A stretch of 64,000 nt of DNA. Origin: Epiperipatus broadwayi (taxonomy: Eukaryota > Onychophora > Udeonychophora > Euonychophora > Peripatidae). Under the pieces are notes generated by a model that was not told the DNA's origin, did not search any database, and saw only the letters and a program-made list of their open reading frames with translations. The stretch is taken from positions 8,293,092 to 8,357,091 of the forward strand of contig JAQFVV010000020.1 in the NCBI GenBank assembly GCA_028023455.1. The letters run 5' to 3'. The translations under genes and the position numbers were made by a program. This document shows positions 37,764 to 47,599 of the stretch, piece by piece (the first letter of the stretch is position 1; each line of letters starts with the position of its first letter).

Positions 37764-38456
37764 AAGAAACTAGATCTAAACACAAACTCTGAGCATTTAT
37801 GAAACAGTTTCTATTCAGCTTGCAAGTGTGAATCTTTTAGACATGTTAATGTCTTCAAACTCAGCATAGCAAGCCAGATAGCTACATGGGTCTGATCTCA
37901 GTTCAGCATCACCACATAGTAGAAGCCTCTGCAATATACATCATTGCAAGAAAGACCTCAAAGGTACATTTATGAAAAACAAAAAAACACAAGTTAAAAA
38001 ACTTGCTAACGCTTGTATTTATGATAACAGATGGAAGTTCTACCAAAAACACCGTCAAGCGTAGTTTTCTGTTTACATAAACGTCAGAGCGAGCATTCAC
38101 TATCTCTAACTTTAATTCCACTTTCAGATCATGATTTCAAGCTATTTTCTATTATCAGTGAAAGACAGCAACAAGAAACTAGATCTAAACACAAACTCTG
38201 AGCATTTATGAAACAGTTTCTATTCAACTTGTGTTTTTTTGTTTTTCATAAATGTACCTTTGAGGTCTTTCTTGCAATGATGTATATTGCAGAGGCTTCT
38301 ACTATGTGGTGTTGCTGAACTGAGGTCAGACCCATGTAGCTATCTGGCTTGCTATGCTGAGTTTGAAGACATTAACGTGTCTAAAAGATTCATGCTTGCA
38401 AGCTGAATAGAAACTGTTTCATAAATGCTCAGAGTTGTGTTTAGATCTAGTTTCTT

Positions 38457-38514
38457 ATTCCTGTCTTTCACTGATGATAGCAAATAGCTTGAAATCATGA
38501 TCTGAAAGTGGAAT
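38457..38514 (+). ncRNA. Predicted hammerhead ribozyme, family C copy 3
   Basis: Outer stem I ATTCC/GGAAT, inner stem I CTTTCA (38465-38470) with TGAAAG (38503-38508), core CTGATGA 38471-38477, stem II AGC-AAATA-GCT, GAAA 38491-38494, palindromic stem III TCATGA 38495-38500, TC, cleavage predicted after 38502. Both stem I segments pair perfectly. The 10.1-11.1 pair is U-U. Confidence 0.7.
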
Positions 38515-38864
38515 TAGAGTTAGAGATAATCAATGTTCGCTCTGACGTTTATGTAAACAGAAAACTATGCTTGACGGTGTTTTTGGTAGAACGCCATCTG
38601 TTATCATAAATACAAGCGTTAGCAAGTTTTTTAACTTGTGTTTTTTTGTTTTTCATAAATGTACCTTTGAGGTCTTTCTTGCAATGATGTATATTGCAGA
38701 GGCTTCTACTATGTGGCGATGCTGAACTGAGATCAGACCCATGTAGCTATCTGACTTGCTATGCTAAGTTTGAAGACATTAACGTGTCTAAAAGATTCAC
38801 GCTTGCAAGCTGAATAGAAACTGTTTCATAAATGCTCAGAGTTTGTGTTTAGATCTAGTTTCTT

Positions 38865-38922
38865 ATTCCTGTCTTTCACTGATGATAGCAAATAGCTTGA
38901 AATCATGATCTGAAAGTGGAAT
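38865..38922 (+). ncRNA. Predicted hammerhead ribozyme, family C copy 4
   Basis: Same arrangement as 38457-38514, with CTGATGA at 38879-38885, GAAA at 38899-38902, TCATGA at 38903-38908 and predicted cleavage after 38910. The spacing between the cleavage sites of copies 3 and 4 is 408 bp, the monomer length that tandem self-cleavage would release. Confidence 0.7.
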
Positions 38923-39169
38923 TAAAGTTAGAGATAGTGAATGCTCGCTCTGATGTTTATGTAAAGAGAAAACTATGCTTGACGGTGTTTTTGGTAGAAT
39001 GCCATCTGTTATAATAAATACAAGCGTTAGCAAGTTTTTTAACTTGTGTTTTTTTGTTTTTCATATATATATATATATATAGTGAGTTTTGCCTGTTTTA
39101 ACAACAGTTATACACAAGGATAAGAGGTGGTGGTCATGTGATGTTTATTGGTTATTTGTAATTTGATTG

Positions 39170-39900
39170 CTTATTATTTTTCACATCTGCTAAATGGAAT
39201 ATTTTTTGTTCTTATAACTTAGACACATCTGAGTGTACTTTCACTGAGGTCCACCAGAATCATAGCTTTCATAGATTGATTAGGTTTGTGCCCTATTTAA
39301 ACAATAAGATGACAATGTGGGTACTTTATTAAAATTAGACAATTTACATTGTCTATTTGCTTAGATTAATTAATAATACCAAGATAAATTACCAAAGAAG
39401 GATATATTAGATTGTGTATAAATTTCCAATTAGCAACCCAATCTGTACTGCATATATTAAGGGAAATTGAGATCTAATATTGCCACAAGACTTCCACAGC
39501 ACAAATACTTATATCAGCATGGTAAATATAATCCTACATATAAATTCATCTTTTAGGAGCATGACCAGAATTTTGGGCATGTATTTGATGCATAGACAAT
39601 TAATCTTATGTGCATGGAGTGGAATGACAGGAAAAGAAAAGTTAAGTGGGCACGGTTCATAGCCAATCTTAAGAATACAATTAACACAGTGTCCAGTTAT
39701 TGAGCAATGGAAATCTAATTTAAATAAAGTGCCTGCATAATTATCTCAATGTTTAAATAGAGCAGCTGACTTCATCAATCCACAAGAGTTATAATTCAGG
39801 TGGACCTCACTGAAAGTGCACTCAACTATGTCCAAGTTGCAAAAGAAAAAGAAAATTTATATTGCAAATGTGAAAAGTGTTTCACAATCAATTTTATGTG
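39170..39900 (+). pseudogene. Penelope-like endonuclease remnant with terminal segments
   Basis: The plus strand 39395-39690 carries an endonuclease-like series parallel to 35270-35560: FPISNPICTAYIKGN, a YLYQHG-like step, FIFRSMTRILGMYLMHRQ, then a DRKRKVKWARFIANLKN-like end. Flanking segments 39180-39340 and 39690-39880 are inverted copies of one another (CACTGAGGTCCACC against GGTGGACCTCACTG) and match 35040-35220, so they look like terminal repeats. Stops and frame changes abound. The orientation is opposite to the remnant at 35030-37210, and the A plus C compound element lies between the two. Confidence 0.5.
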
Positions 39901-40550
39901 TATAGATATTTATCTATACATAATAAGGGTTTCAAAATGCAAGAATAGAGAATCTAGTTAACCTGCCTTTGACTAAGCCCAAGTCGAGGTCAATTTGAAT
40001 TTTTTCAGTATTTAAGCAGACTTAGGAGCTCATAGCTAACCTATCTAATTATTCATTATTAGTTGGTAAAATAATGTTAGTGCATAATGCCTTCTCCACT
40101 TTTTTACTAAGAAGATCTGTTAAAAAATCTTTAACCCATCATTGGTTATTGAAGGCTGTAAGCTTTATTAATAAATGCTTTGAGGTATGCAATAAATTTA
40201 GTATAAATTTGAAAAAACAAAGTTGTTTATCCATTTATTGATTTATCTCAAACCTATATAGAAATACATTTAAGTACTCAATTTGATAATCATGAGACAG
40301 AAATAACAATTGATTAACAAAGTACATGGATGTCTTTACTGTATGTATTCGAATTTTAAACATGAAGTATATTTCTTTTGCTTGTTTATGTATAAATTTA
40401 TTATATACAATATAATGGTTTTAAAATAAATGTACAAAACATCAGAAATTGCAAGGAAATAAAATCATATATCACATGACTTAATTTAATAAGTTTGTAT
40501 TACAAATATTATATAATGAGTATGCCAATAGCTCTTAACAAGCTTTTCAG

Positions 40551-40614
40551 AACATTCCTATCCCCAGACCAGTTTCTATCTCTGGCTTTCATCAGTGATG
40601 CACTAGGATATTCA
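40551..40614 (-). ncRNA. Predicted hammerhead ribozyme, family E left arm
   Basis: Minus strand: GAATAT and CCT upstream, CTGATGA (plus coordinates 40589-40595), stem II region AGCCAGAGAT (weakened), GAAA (40573-40576), CTGG, TC, then TGGGGATAGGA and ATGTTC pairing back with an A bulge. Predicted cleavage lies between 40567 and 40566. Confidence 0.55.
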
Positions 40615-40781
40615 AGCATTAGATTTAAAATACCAAGTCAAGCTCAGCACTTTATCTAATGTTTAACTATTATTAAATAGATATTTAAGTTAGATACTGA
40701 ATTTGAAGACATGGATGTCTGAAAATAGTTAAACATTAGACAAAATGCTGGGCATGACCTGGTATTTAAAATCTAATATTT

Positions 40782-40845
40782 GAATATCCTGGTGCCTCAC
40801 TGATGAAAGCCAGAGCTAGAAACCAGAGTGGGGATAGTGATGTTC
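40782..40845 (+). ncRNA. Hammerhead-like motif, family E right arm
   Basis: CTGATGA at 40800-40806, stem II AGC-CAGA-GCT, GAAA at 40819-40822. The cleavage region reads CCAGAGTGGGGA instead of CTGGTCTGGGGA, so the NUH site is lost. Stem I pairing GAATAT/ATGTTC is kept. Confidence 0.4.
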
Positions 40846-40860
40846 TGAAAAGCTTGTGTC

Positions 40861-41089
40861 AATGATTTATAGCAGAATACTACACACCCCAAAGACTTTT
40901 AGAAAGTTGATTTTAGTTTAAAACTTTAGGTTACATGTTCAAGGAAAGACACACATTGCTAGGCATCAAAAAGAAATAAATTGATGAAATATCAAATAAA
41001 ATAATTAATAGCTGGTTCTGATAATATGATACTCAAAGTCAAGTTTTTTGTGTTTTAAATATAGAAGACTATATACATACTTCAGACCA
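40861..41089. other. AT-rich spacer
   Basis: No recognised feature. Confidence 0.4.
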
Positions 41090-41455
41090 CTCAAAGAATA
41101 TGGAGAGATGCATGTTGGGAATAACAAGAAGGGATCGAAAACGCAATGTATGGGATAAGAGAGCAAACAGGTGTTCCTGACCTCATTGAAAAAATTAAAA
41201 GACTGAAGTGGAGTTGGGCTGGACATATTGTTAGAAGAAATGATAACAGATGGACAATTGGGATTTTAAACTGGATTCCAAAAGATTTTAAAAGACCCAG
41301 AAAGAGACCACATGTGAGATGGGTGGATGAAATAAGAAAGTGTGTGGGGGTGATGTGGAGAAGAAAAGCTAAAGATAAGAAAAGATGGATTAAACTTGGA
41401 GAGACCTTCATCCTGCAGTGGAATGATAATGATTGATGATGATGATGATGATACA
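41090..41455 (+). pseudogene. RTE-type LINE 3' end with (TGA)n tail
   Basis: Starts with MERCMLGITRRDRKRN and, after a one-base frame change near 41150, continues EQTGVPDLIEKIKRLKWSWA, GHIVRRNDNRWTIGILNW, RPRKRPHVRWVDEIRK and KRWIKLGETFILQWNDND before the stop at 41436. This is the C-terminal region behind the reverse transcriptase of RTE-type LINEs, with the usual GH(I/V)RR and RPxxRWxD landmarks. It ends in GATTGATGATGATGATGATG, the short-unit tail expected of this clade. It is 5'-truncated to ~360 bp, as often happens in target-primed insertion. Older copies lie at 34285-34457 and 62603-62960. Confidence 0.82.
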
Positions 41456-42005
41456 TACAACAGTCTTCTATTATGTATAATGTATTAAAATGTTATAATG
41501 TGAACCACTTAAATCAATATTATAGTGCACTGTATGGTTTTAATTCCATTGTAAAGCAGTGGACCCAAAAATCAAGCTTCATGGATCATGATCTAGCCTT
41601 ATCACTTCCAATGTTTGAAATTCATATTAATTCCTAAGCAATAAAGCATTTGGGTTTTATTTTATTATGAGCAACAATGTCATATGACTTTCTTGTCACT
41701 CTGATGTAACATAATCTCGTCAGTAATAATAATCATTTATTTTTTCAGTGTTTCAATTACTTTTTCTGTACCCCGGATAATATTTCACATTTTCTACATA
41801 TCCTTTATCAAATTAATCTCAAAAATATTAATATTCAACCTTCAATAAACTAGTTGAATTTTTTGGGTAGAATCAAAATTCAACATTCGATGTAATTATA
41901 ACTAACTAAGCTAACCTACCGATTTGGATTGACTTTGGATGGAGTAAACTAAAAAAAAAGGGAGGGAAGATCTTGTTTAGTCAGTTGAATAGAACGGGCT
42001 TAAGC
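41456..42005. other. AT-rich interspersed DNA
   Basis: No gene or known repeat recognised. Confidence 0.4.
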
Positions 42006-42168
42006 CAATAAACATCACATGATCACCATTTCTTATGTTTGCTTATAACTGTTATTAAAACAGGCAAAACTCTCTATATGTATAGCCACTCAGTGCCTTC
42101 TGGCATCCATTGATTACTCTGGCTTGCACTGAGTGGCAGAGTTTTGCCTGTTTAAATTAAGTAGAATG
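42006..42168. mobile_element. Short family A foldback, internally deleted
   Basis: ATAAACATCACATGATCACC and AACAGGCAAAACTCTC begin it. A short interior jumps directly to GCCTTCTGGCATCCATTGAT and ends GGCAGAGTTTTGCCTGTTT. The ribozyme module is absent. Confidence 0.75.
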
Positions 42169-43660
42169 GCTGTGTTTAAATTGCTAATTGAGTGCTCATA
42201 GCCTTTTAGGCAATTAATTATTACTTTTTATTTTATTAACTAAACTATATTACAAACTATAATAAAACTCGTACACAAAATCTCTCTATTTTTAATTGAA
42301 AAACATTTCCCACACTACTTCTATAAAGTTATTGAACTTTAACCTTTTCAGAGACATCTCCAAACTTATCAGCATTATTATAATCAGTTGATTGAAACAG
42401 CCGTATCCTTATGACTTGAACATCTATACTCAATCATATATAAATTCAAAGATGCTACCTTGAATATTAGAGATGACTAAAGAATAAAATATATAAAGAC
42501 TACATAATATTGTACAGATCTAAGAAGTTTATTAGAGCAAATATAAATTATTTTAATCAAAGTAAGCTTAAGAGGATCTCATTTATTAAGTCATTAATTA
42601 GACATTAATTTTTGATGTGTGTGTATATGTAAATTTAATAATGATTTCCTCTTTGTTTGTATTTATAATTCAAATTTGCAAACATTTGTTCATATTCATA
42701 ACAAAGTTGTTTCTTTCTTCTATGCTAAGTACACTTTCAGTGAAGTTTGCCAAAATCATAGCTCTGAGTATGGTGAACTTCACCGAAAGTGCACTTAGTA
42801 TTAGGTTATATAACAAAAGAAACCACTTTGTTATACGGATGAATTTGCAAATTTAAATATATAAATGAGAATAACAAACTAGCAGTTACTTGGAATGGTT
42901 ATTTTTATTGCCATATCTAATCACATACATGACTTTCTTCTAGTTTTGCTAATTGAATATGCATTCTTTAACATTCTTCTATATGATTTTGCTAACCAGC
43001 TATGTATTCATTTATTTTAACCTCTATGCCATTATACTACCAGTGTGATGTGAGACTCAATAAAATTTATGATATAGCTATAAAATGAGGTGTTAGAACA
43101 AATTATATTAAATAACTGTTGTAATGATCAAATGGTATCTTGCTATCTTTGTTTAGTTAACCCAATCTGTTATTGGCAGAGAATAATATATATATACTTT
43201 TTGAGTGCACACACAGTATTTAAATTGGAATCTTTTTTGTGATCATTTTCTTGTCTATGGATAGATATAGTGGTAAAATTAGGTTGTTTATTTACAATTA
43301 TACCAGTACCTTATTATAACAAATATTTTTTCTTGAAATAAATTCTTTCAAGTGATCACATATTAAGTATTTTGGTCACACAAAGTTGTATCTTCAATTT
43401 TGAATTATATTTTTACCTAGAAAGGTGTGAGTGAACTAAAATATTATTAATTACATTTGTATATAACTAATACATACCAAAATGTTCCTTCAATTTTTAA
43501 ATTTAAGCCTAGACAATTTCTTCAATAACATATCTAATTACCTATAGACAAATATGATCCTTTAATGAGTTTAGCTTAGAAAGCAGTATTTCAAGAATCA
43601 ATTCCAACATTGATGAACTTATTCAGATATTTAAATGATTATCAAAATCTTTTTTTTTCA
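42169..43660. other. AT-rich DNA with one short inverted repeat
   Basis: The only structure seen is a hairpin at 42724-42800 (AAGTACACTTTCAGTGAAGT against ACTTCACCGAAAGTGCACTT), related to the terminal segments of the Penelope-like remnants at 39236 and 39810. Confidence 0.5.
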
Positions 43661-43760
43661 GTGCTGGTAGCCGAGAGGTCAGCACTTGCAAGTAGTTGCT
43701 TGCAGACAGTTGTTGGAGGTTCGCATCCCAGCCGATGCTTTGACATATGAAAAAAAAAGA
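43661..43760 (+). mobile_element. tRNA-derived SINE (plus strand)
   Basis: TCAGTGCTGGTAGCCGAGAG, then GGAGGTTCGCATCCCAGC (B-box-like) and GCTTTGACATATGAAAAA. The same family as 34858-34964 with more divergence. Confidence 0.75.
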
Positions 43761-43894
43761 TATTCTTTATATTATTGATAAAAGTAATCATAATATATCT
43801 AGTTTATACTCTGAAATTGCTCAATTTTTTATCACACTTTATAAAAAAAAATAACCCAAATGATTTTAATAACTATGAAACATAAGTCTTAATT

Positions 43895-45200
43895 TCACAC
43901 ACAAATAAAGCTAATAATCAAAAAAATTAATGAACATTTAAATGTATTGATTCTTCTCCAAATATTCATTGATCCATTGGAGTTTATGTCTAAAAGAATC
44001 ATAAGAGGACAGATGTTAATCCAATGATTGAAAAAACTAGAGAAAATGTTGTTAAAATATATGTGTTGTGGCCTGCAAAAAAAATTTTGATACAATAAAA
44101 TGGTGAAAGTCATATCTGGTACAATTCATCTGAAATCTCTATAAATCTTACCCTGTGAAAATTAAGAGTCAAAACTTTATTGACTGAATTTAAGATGCAG
44201 ATAGCTTTGAACAAGAGCATATATTGTCTTCAATTCTCTTTAATACTTACAATGAGATTCTTATCCACAATGTTCTTGAAGGCAGGGATGGAGAAATCAC
44301 AATTAGTGGGAAATATATAAATAATTTGAGATATTCTGGCAATATTTGATCTTGGTTGCTGTTCAGGAAGTCAATCAATGTCATGGAAATACTATCAGTG
44401 GTCATCAAATGCATGCTTTTGAAATAAAAATATTTTAAAAACCAAAGGCATGATTGTAGATCATTCCTAAAACAATTCCTCAAATTACAAGAGTTGCAGT
44501 TTGAATTGGTAAATAAATTTAAAATAGCTCAATCTCAGTAGAGCAATAATGGCCATGTGATCAAGAAATATTGGAATTTTATAGCAAAAAGAATAATGAC
44601 AAAATTATCTAAAATATTGAAATATTTCATAGCTAACTCAAATATAAAATTGATAAATTGTCTAATTTTTCCAACTCCTATTGAAAAAGTTGAAACTTGT
44701 CTAGTCCAAAATAATTAGATAAAAAAAATGAATGCAATTGACATGAATGCAGTTAGAGGATAGATCCATATACTGCTCACAGAACTAATGTGTTTATTTT
44801 GGACAAATAGTGAAGGTATCCAACACAGTAATTAAAGGAAACTAAATCATACTCTGCAATGTGATGGATATATCAAATTAGACATGTCATTGGTCACAAA
44901 TTCCATAAGATGTTACATGTGTCCATAATCATGAAGTATATAGGAGGAAGAAAGCAATTTTCCACATGATGTTACTATAATTTTTTGAGGGGTACATATT
45001 GAGATAATGTACATTCATACAGTACAATGAAGGAGAGAAGAAAAATCAACATGGACTAGAAAGATTTTTTAAAAAATGTCTTTTTTAAGAAGTTTCATTC
45101 GACAGGATTTAGTACATTGCCTTATGGACATAAAAGCTGAGATTTAAGTACAGATCAGGTGAAGCTTAGATATATCAAATCACAAGCAATTTAGATTTTT
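43895..45200 (+). pseudogene. Degenerate RTE-type LINE reverse transcriptase
   Basis: Plus-strand traces: ACKKNFDTIKW near 44070-44105 resembles the DLSKAFDTVKW motif. LFNTYNEILIHNVLEGRDGE then ISGKYINNLRYSGNI at 44230-44350 resembles the LFNIYxExI and INNLRYADD region, with the catalytic Asp pair lost. The frame changes repeatedly and includes stops. The order and spacing fit an RTE-like reverse transcriptase, possibly the same family whose 3' ends lie at 34285, 41090 and 62603. Downstream of 44800 the match is no longer convincing. Confidence 0.5.
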
Positions 45201-45509
45201 CTTTTCAATTAAAATTCAGCTATCTATCTAGTTGTTGGTCAGGAAATGGGCATTTGTCTATTATTAGAAGTTCCTTTAATAAAAATTAACAACATCTTTT
45301 ACTTTGGAAAAAATATTGTTATATAAAAAAAAACAGAATTTATATTTCTTTTGCTGCACTGATTAATTAATAATAAAATCTAGGCAAATTATAATTAAAT
45401 ATCCAATAAATATTGCATTGGTATAATATATATAAAATTATCACAAGTTATACAGCCTAAAAATAACCAACCAAAGACTCATTACTCACTTCAAAAGATG
45501 GAGTCTGGA

Positions 45510-45965
45510 ACCCAAATTCCTTGACTTCATCATTAAAATAAATCTTAATGCGCTTCCCACGAATTGGTTTCTTTATCATCGAAGAAGTTTTACCAGCATT
45601 GACCCTATATGTGGTCTGTGTGCTCATGAAGATGAAACCATAGACCATATTATACACCGGTGCCCAAGACTTAAAACACTGAAAGATATAATCATAATCA
45701 ATTCCAACATAAGACCTGATATGATATTCTCACTTGAAAATGCCATTCATAATGGGTTTTTTTTTCAGTAATAAGGCTTTCTACCTTTATCCTTTATTCC
45801 ATATGGTTAGTGAGATGCAAAACTCTCATGGAATTACCCCCACCACAAATCATACTATTGTTTTATCAAACGCTCATAAAAATCAAGAAACATGACCCGC
45901 TCCTTGCCTCCAATAAAGTCTTTGATGACACCTGGTCTTTAACTGCTCTGTCCTTTTCCTGATTA
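45510..45965 (+). pseudogene. LINE C-terminal zinc-finger remnant
   Basis: The frame at about 45535-45770 reads ICGLCAHEDETIDHIIHRCP, a C-x2-C-x8-H-x4-C finger like the zinc-binding segment behind the reverse transcriptase of several LINE clades. It is followed by KTLKDIIIINSNIRPDM and a stop. A continuing segment includes an NAHKNQETRP-like frame. No reverse transcriptase motif is recognisable upstream within a kilobase, so this is a 5'-truncated or eroded 3' end. Confidence 0.6.
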
Positions 45966-46958
45966 TCAACTCCCACCTACCCAGCATTATAGAATGGGCA
46001 ATTCTAAAAGAAAATATTTATGTTTATATTAAAAATGCTAATACCATTAAACAAGTTCTTAGAATCTCTGCAATATACGTAACCACATAAGAGTATAACA
46101 ATTGTGCTCTCATAACATAATCTAGCCAGATGACAAATAGAACATTATATAATCATATTATTGTACAACTTATTCATTTATTTATCCTTTATTAGTATGT
46201 AATCACTATTTATTGTTCATAAAATTTTTGTTGAAATGAAGTTATACAGTTTTTAAAAATAATGTCCATCGCAAAAGCAAATAATCTACAAAAAATTAAT
46301 TCTAGCAATGACAATTTGGTGCAATATATAAAACTTATATGCATCTTAAAATATTTATCTGAATGTTTGTGATGATAACACTTCATTTCAAATTGCATGT
46401 TGGACTATATCCATCACCTAATTTAATAATAAATATTTTTAGAAAAATTCCAAAAAGTTTCCAAATACATTCAACAAAAAATATTTTCACAATATTTTAA
46501 GTGGTCTTATTTTCTTTTCTTCAGGTAATGCTTAGATGGGACCTGAATTGGATGGGACCTGAAACAGTATTAGCTTGGCAATTGAACTAATGGTCTTTAG
46601 ATTCATGAATATTGAATTTAAGATAATGTTCTAATAATTTAGACTATTCTGAGAAATCTTTTTATAGAATAACCTAGTTTGTTAGAATGTGGGTTCAAAC
46701 CCTAAACTATCTGATGCCTGTCAGTCAGAGATTTCTAAAGAAGAGAGGAAAATAATACCACTTGAAACATTGTATCCCATACTGATGACTTATTAACAGT
46801 TGAATGTATTTAGAAAAATATAAATAAAGTTAGAATTTTTCTTAAGTCCTACAACCTATTATAGTTTTGTAAGAAAAAAAAGTTAGCAATGAAGAAGGAG
46901 AATTAGTTTATCAGAATTCCATGGTATTGTAGCATTGTTAGTCACTTTAAATGTAACA
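45966..46958. other. AT-rich interspersed DNA
   Basis: No gene. 46500-46790 has weak resemblance to 6330-6420 (GAAGAG-GGAAAATAATACCA), perhaps the same old repeat. Confidence 0.4.
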
Positions 46959-47172
46959 GATTGAGTTTTTTTTCTCATGTGTCATAGCATTATCTGGGAA
47001 GCGAACCCAGGACAACTTCTTGTAAGGCAGCTGTGCTGATCACTCGACCACCAACACTTGACACCGATTGAGTTTTTTTTCTCATGTGTCATAGCATTAT
47101 CTGGGAAGCGAACCCAGGACAACTTCTTGTAAGGCAGCTGTGCTGATCACTCGACCACCAACACTTGACACA
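46959..47172 (-). mobile_element. Tandem pair of identical SINEs (2 x 107 bp)
   Basis: Two copies with a period of exactly 107 bp start at 46959 and 47066. A third GATTGAGTTTTT at 47173 completes the pattern flank-SINE-flank-SINE-flank. On the minus strand each reads GTGTTGGTGGTCGAGTGATC, CTGGGTTCGCTTCCCAG and ATGCTATGACACATGAGAAA. Confidence 0.88.
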
Positions 47173-47388
47173 GATTGAGTTTTTGTTTCATTGGTTTATC
47201 ACTATACTAAATCATTATAGTGCTAATATAGGAAAATAGAACAATCACAAAAAGTCATTTGTTTATAGAAAAATGAAAGTAATAAATATGATACATAAAT
47301 ATAAATAAAAATAAAATTTTAAAAATTATTTTTTTTAATAAGTTAAATACAAAGAAAAGATGTACACCATGAAAATATTATATGTAAG

Positions 47389-47590
47389 ATTAAAACTTTT
47401 GACAGAAGCGCCTTAAAATGCTTATATGACAGACAATCAGATATAATGACTGCACGTGGAACTCTCAATTCAAAAACACAAGCCAGAACACAAGAAAAAG
47501 ATGGGACCCACCTTCTTCTATACTTAAATTTATATATAAATAAGTCAGACTCAAGCATTTTAAGGTGCTTCTGTTGAAGGTTTTAGCCTT
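47389..47590. mobile_element. Small MITE-like foldback (~200 bp)
   Basis: AACTTTTGACAGAAGCGCCT and TTAAAATGCTT (47394-47423) are mirrored by AAGCATTTTAAGG and TGCTTCTGTTGAAGGTTT (47553-47584). The interior has no relation to the ribozyme families. Confidence 0.7.
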
Positions 47591-47599
47591 GCACATTAT

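Larger units (their letters stand above)
37612..39062. mobile_element. Family C four-armed foldback
   Basis: Two leftward arms (37612-38020 and a shorter 38021-38245) face two rightward arms (38225-38615 and 38616-39062). Each arm has the order ATAACAGATGG, AAACACC-TCAAGCGTAG, the hammerhead module, TAGATCTAAACACAAACTCT, AAACAGTTTCTATTCA, GAAGACATTAA-type block, CTATCTGGCTTGC-type block, and AAAAACACAAGTTAAAAAAC. Copies are highly similar, so it is recent or homogenised. Confidence 0.88.
37305..39152. mobile_element. Compound foldback: family C nested in family A, 13-bp TSD
   Basis: Perfect direct repeats TATTTGTAATTTG lie at 37292-37304 and 39153-39165. The left A arm (37305-37590) and the short right A end (39080-39152) enclose a family C foldback at about 37612-39062, itself bordered on both sides by TA dinucleotide runs (37599-37613 and 39063-39081). 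An A-family minus-strand ribozyme module (37410-37468) has CCGATGA, one change from the consensus. Confidence 0.85.
40530..40860. mobile_element. Family E foldback element (~330 bp)
   Basis: ACAAGCTTTTCAGAACATTC on the left is mirrored by TGTTCTGAAAAGCTTGTGTC on the right. Inner blocks AAGCATTAGATTTAAAATAC and AGTTAAACATTAGA are also mirrored. The centre holds GAAGACATGGATGTCTGAAA, a block also present in families B and C. Ribozyme modules lie in both arms. Confidence 0.82.

Noticed and set aside
37612-39062. A CRISPR-like or satellite array
   Set aside because: The repeats are ~400 bp arms in opposite orientations, not short direct repeats with spacers, and the DNA is eukaryotic in character.
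39236-39260. Hammerhead in the Penelope-like terminal segment (CACTGAGGTCC)
   Set aside because: No GAAA at the right distance and no stem I partner, so it is kept only as a hypothesis in the findings.
41091-41456. 121-aa minus-strand frame beginning with a His run
   Set aside because: Antisense of the RTE 3' end; the His run is the TGA tail read backwards.
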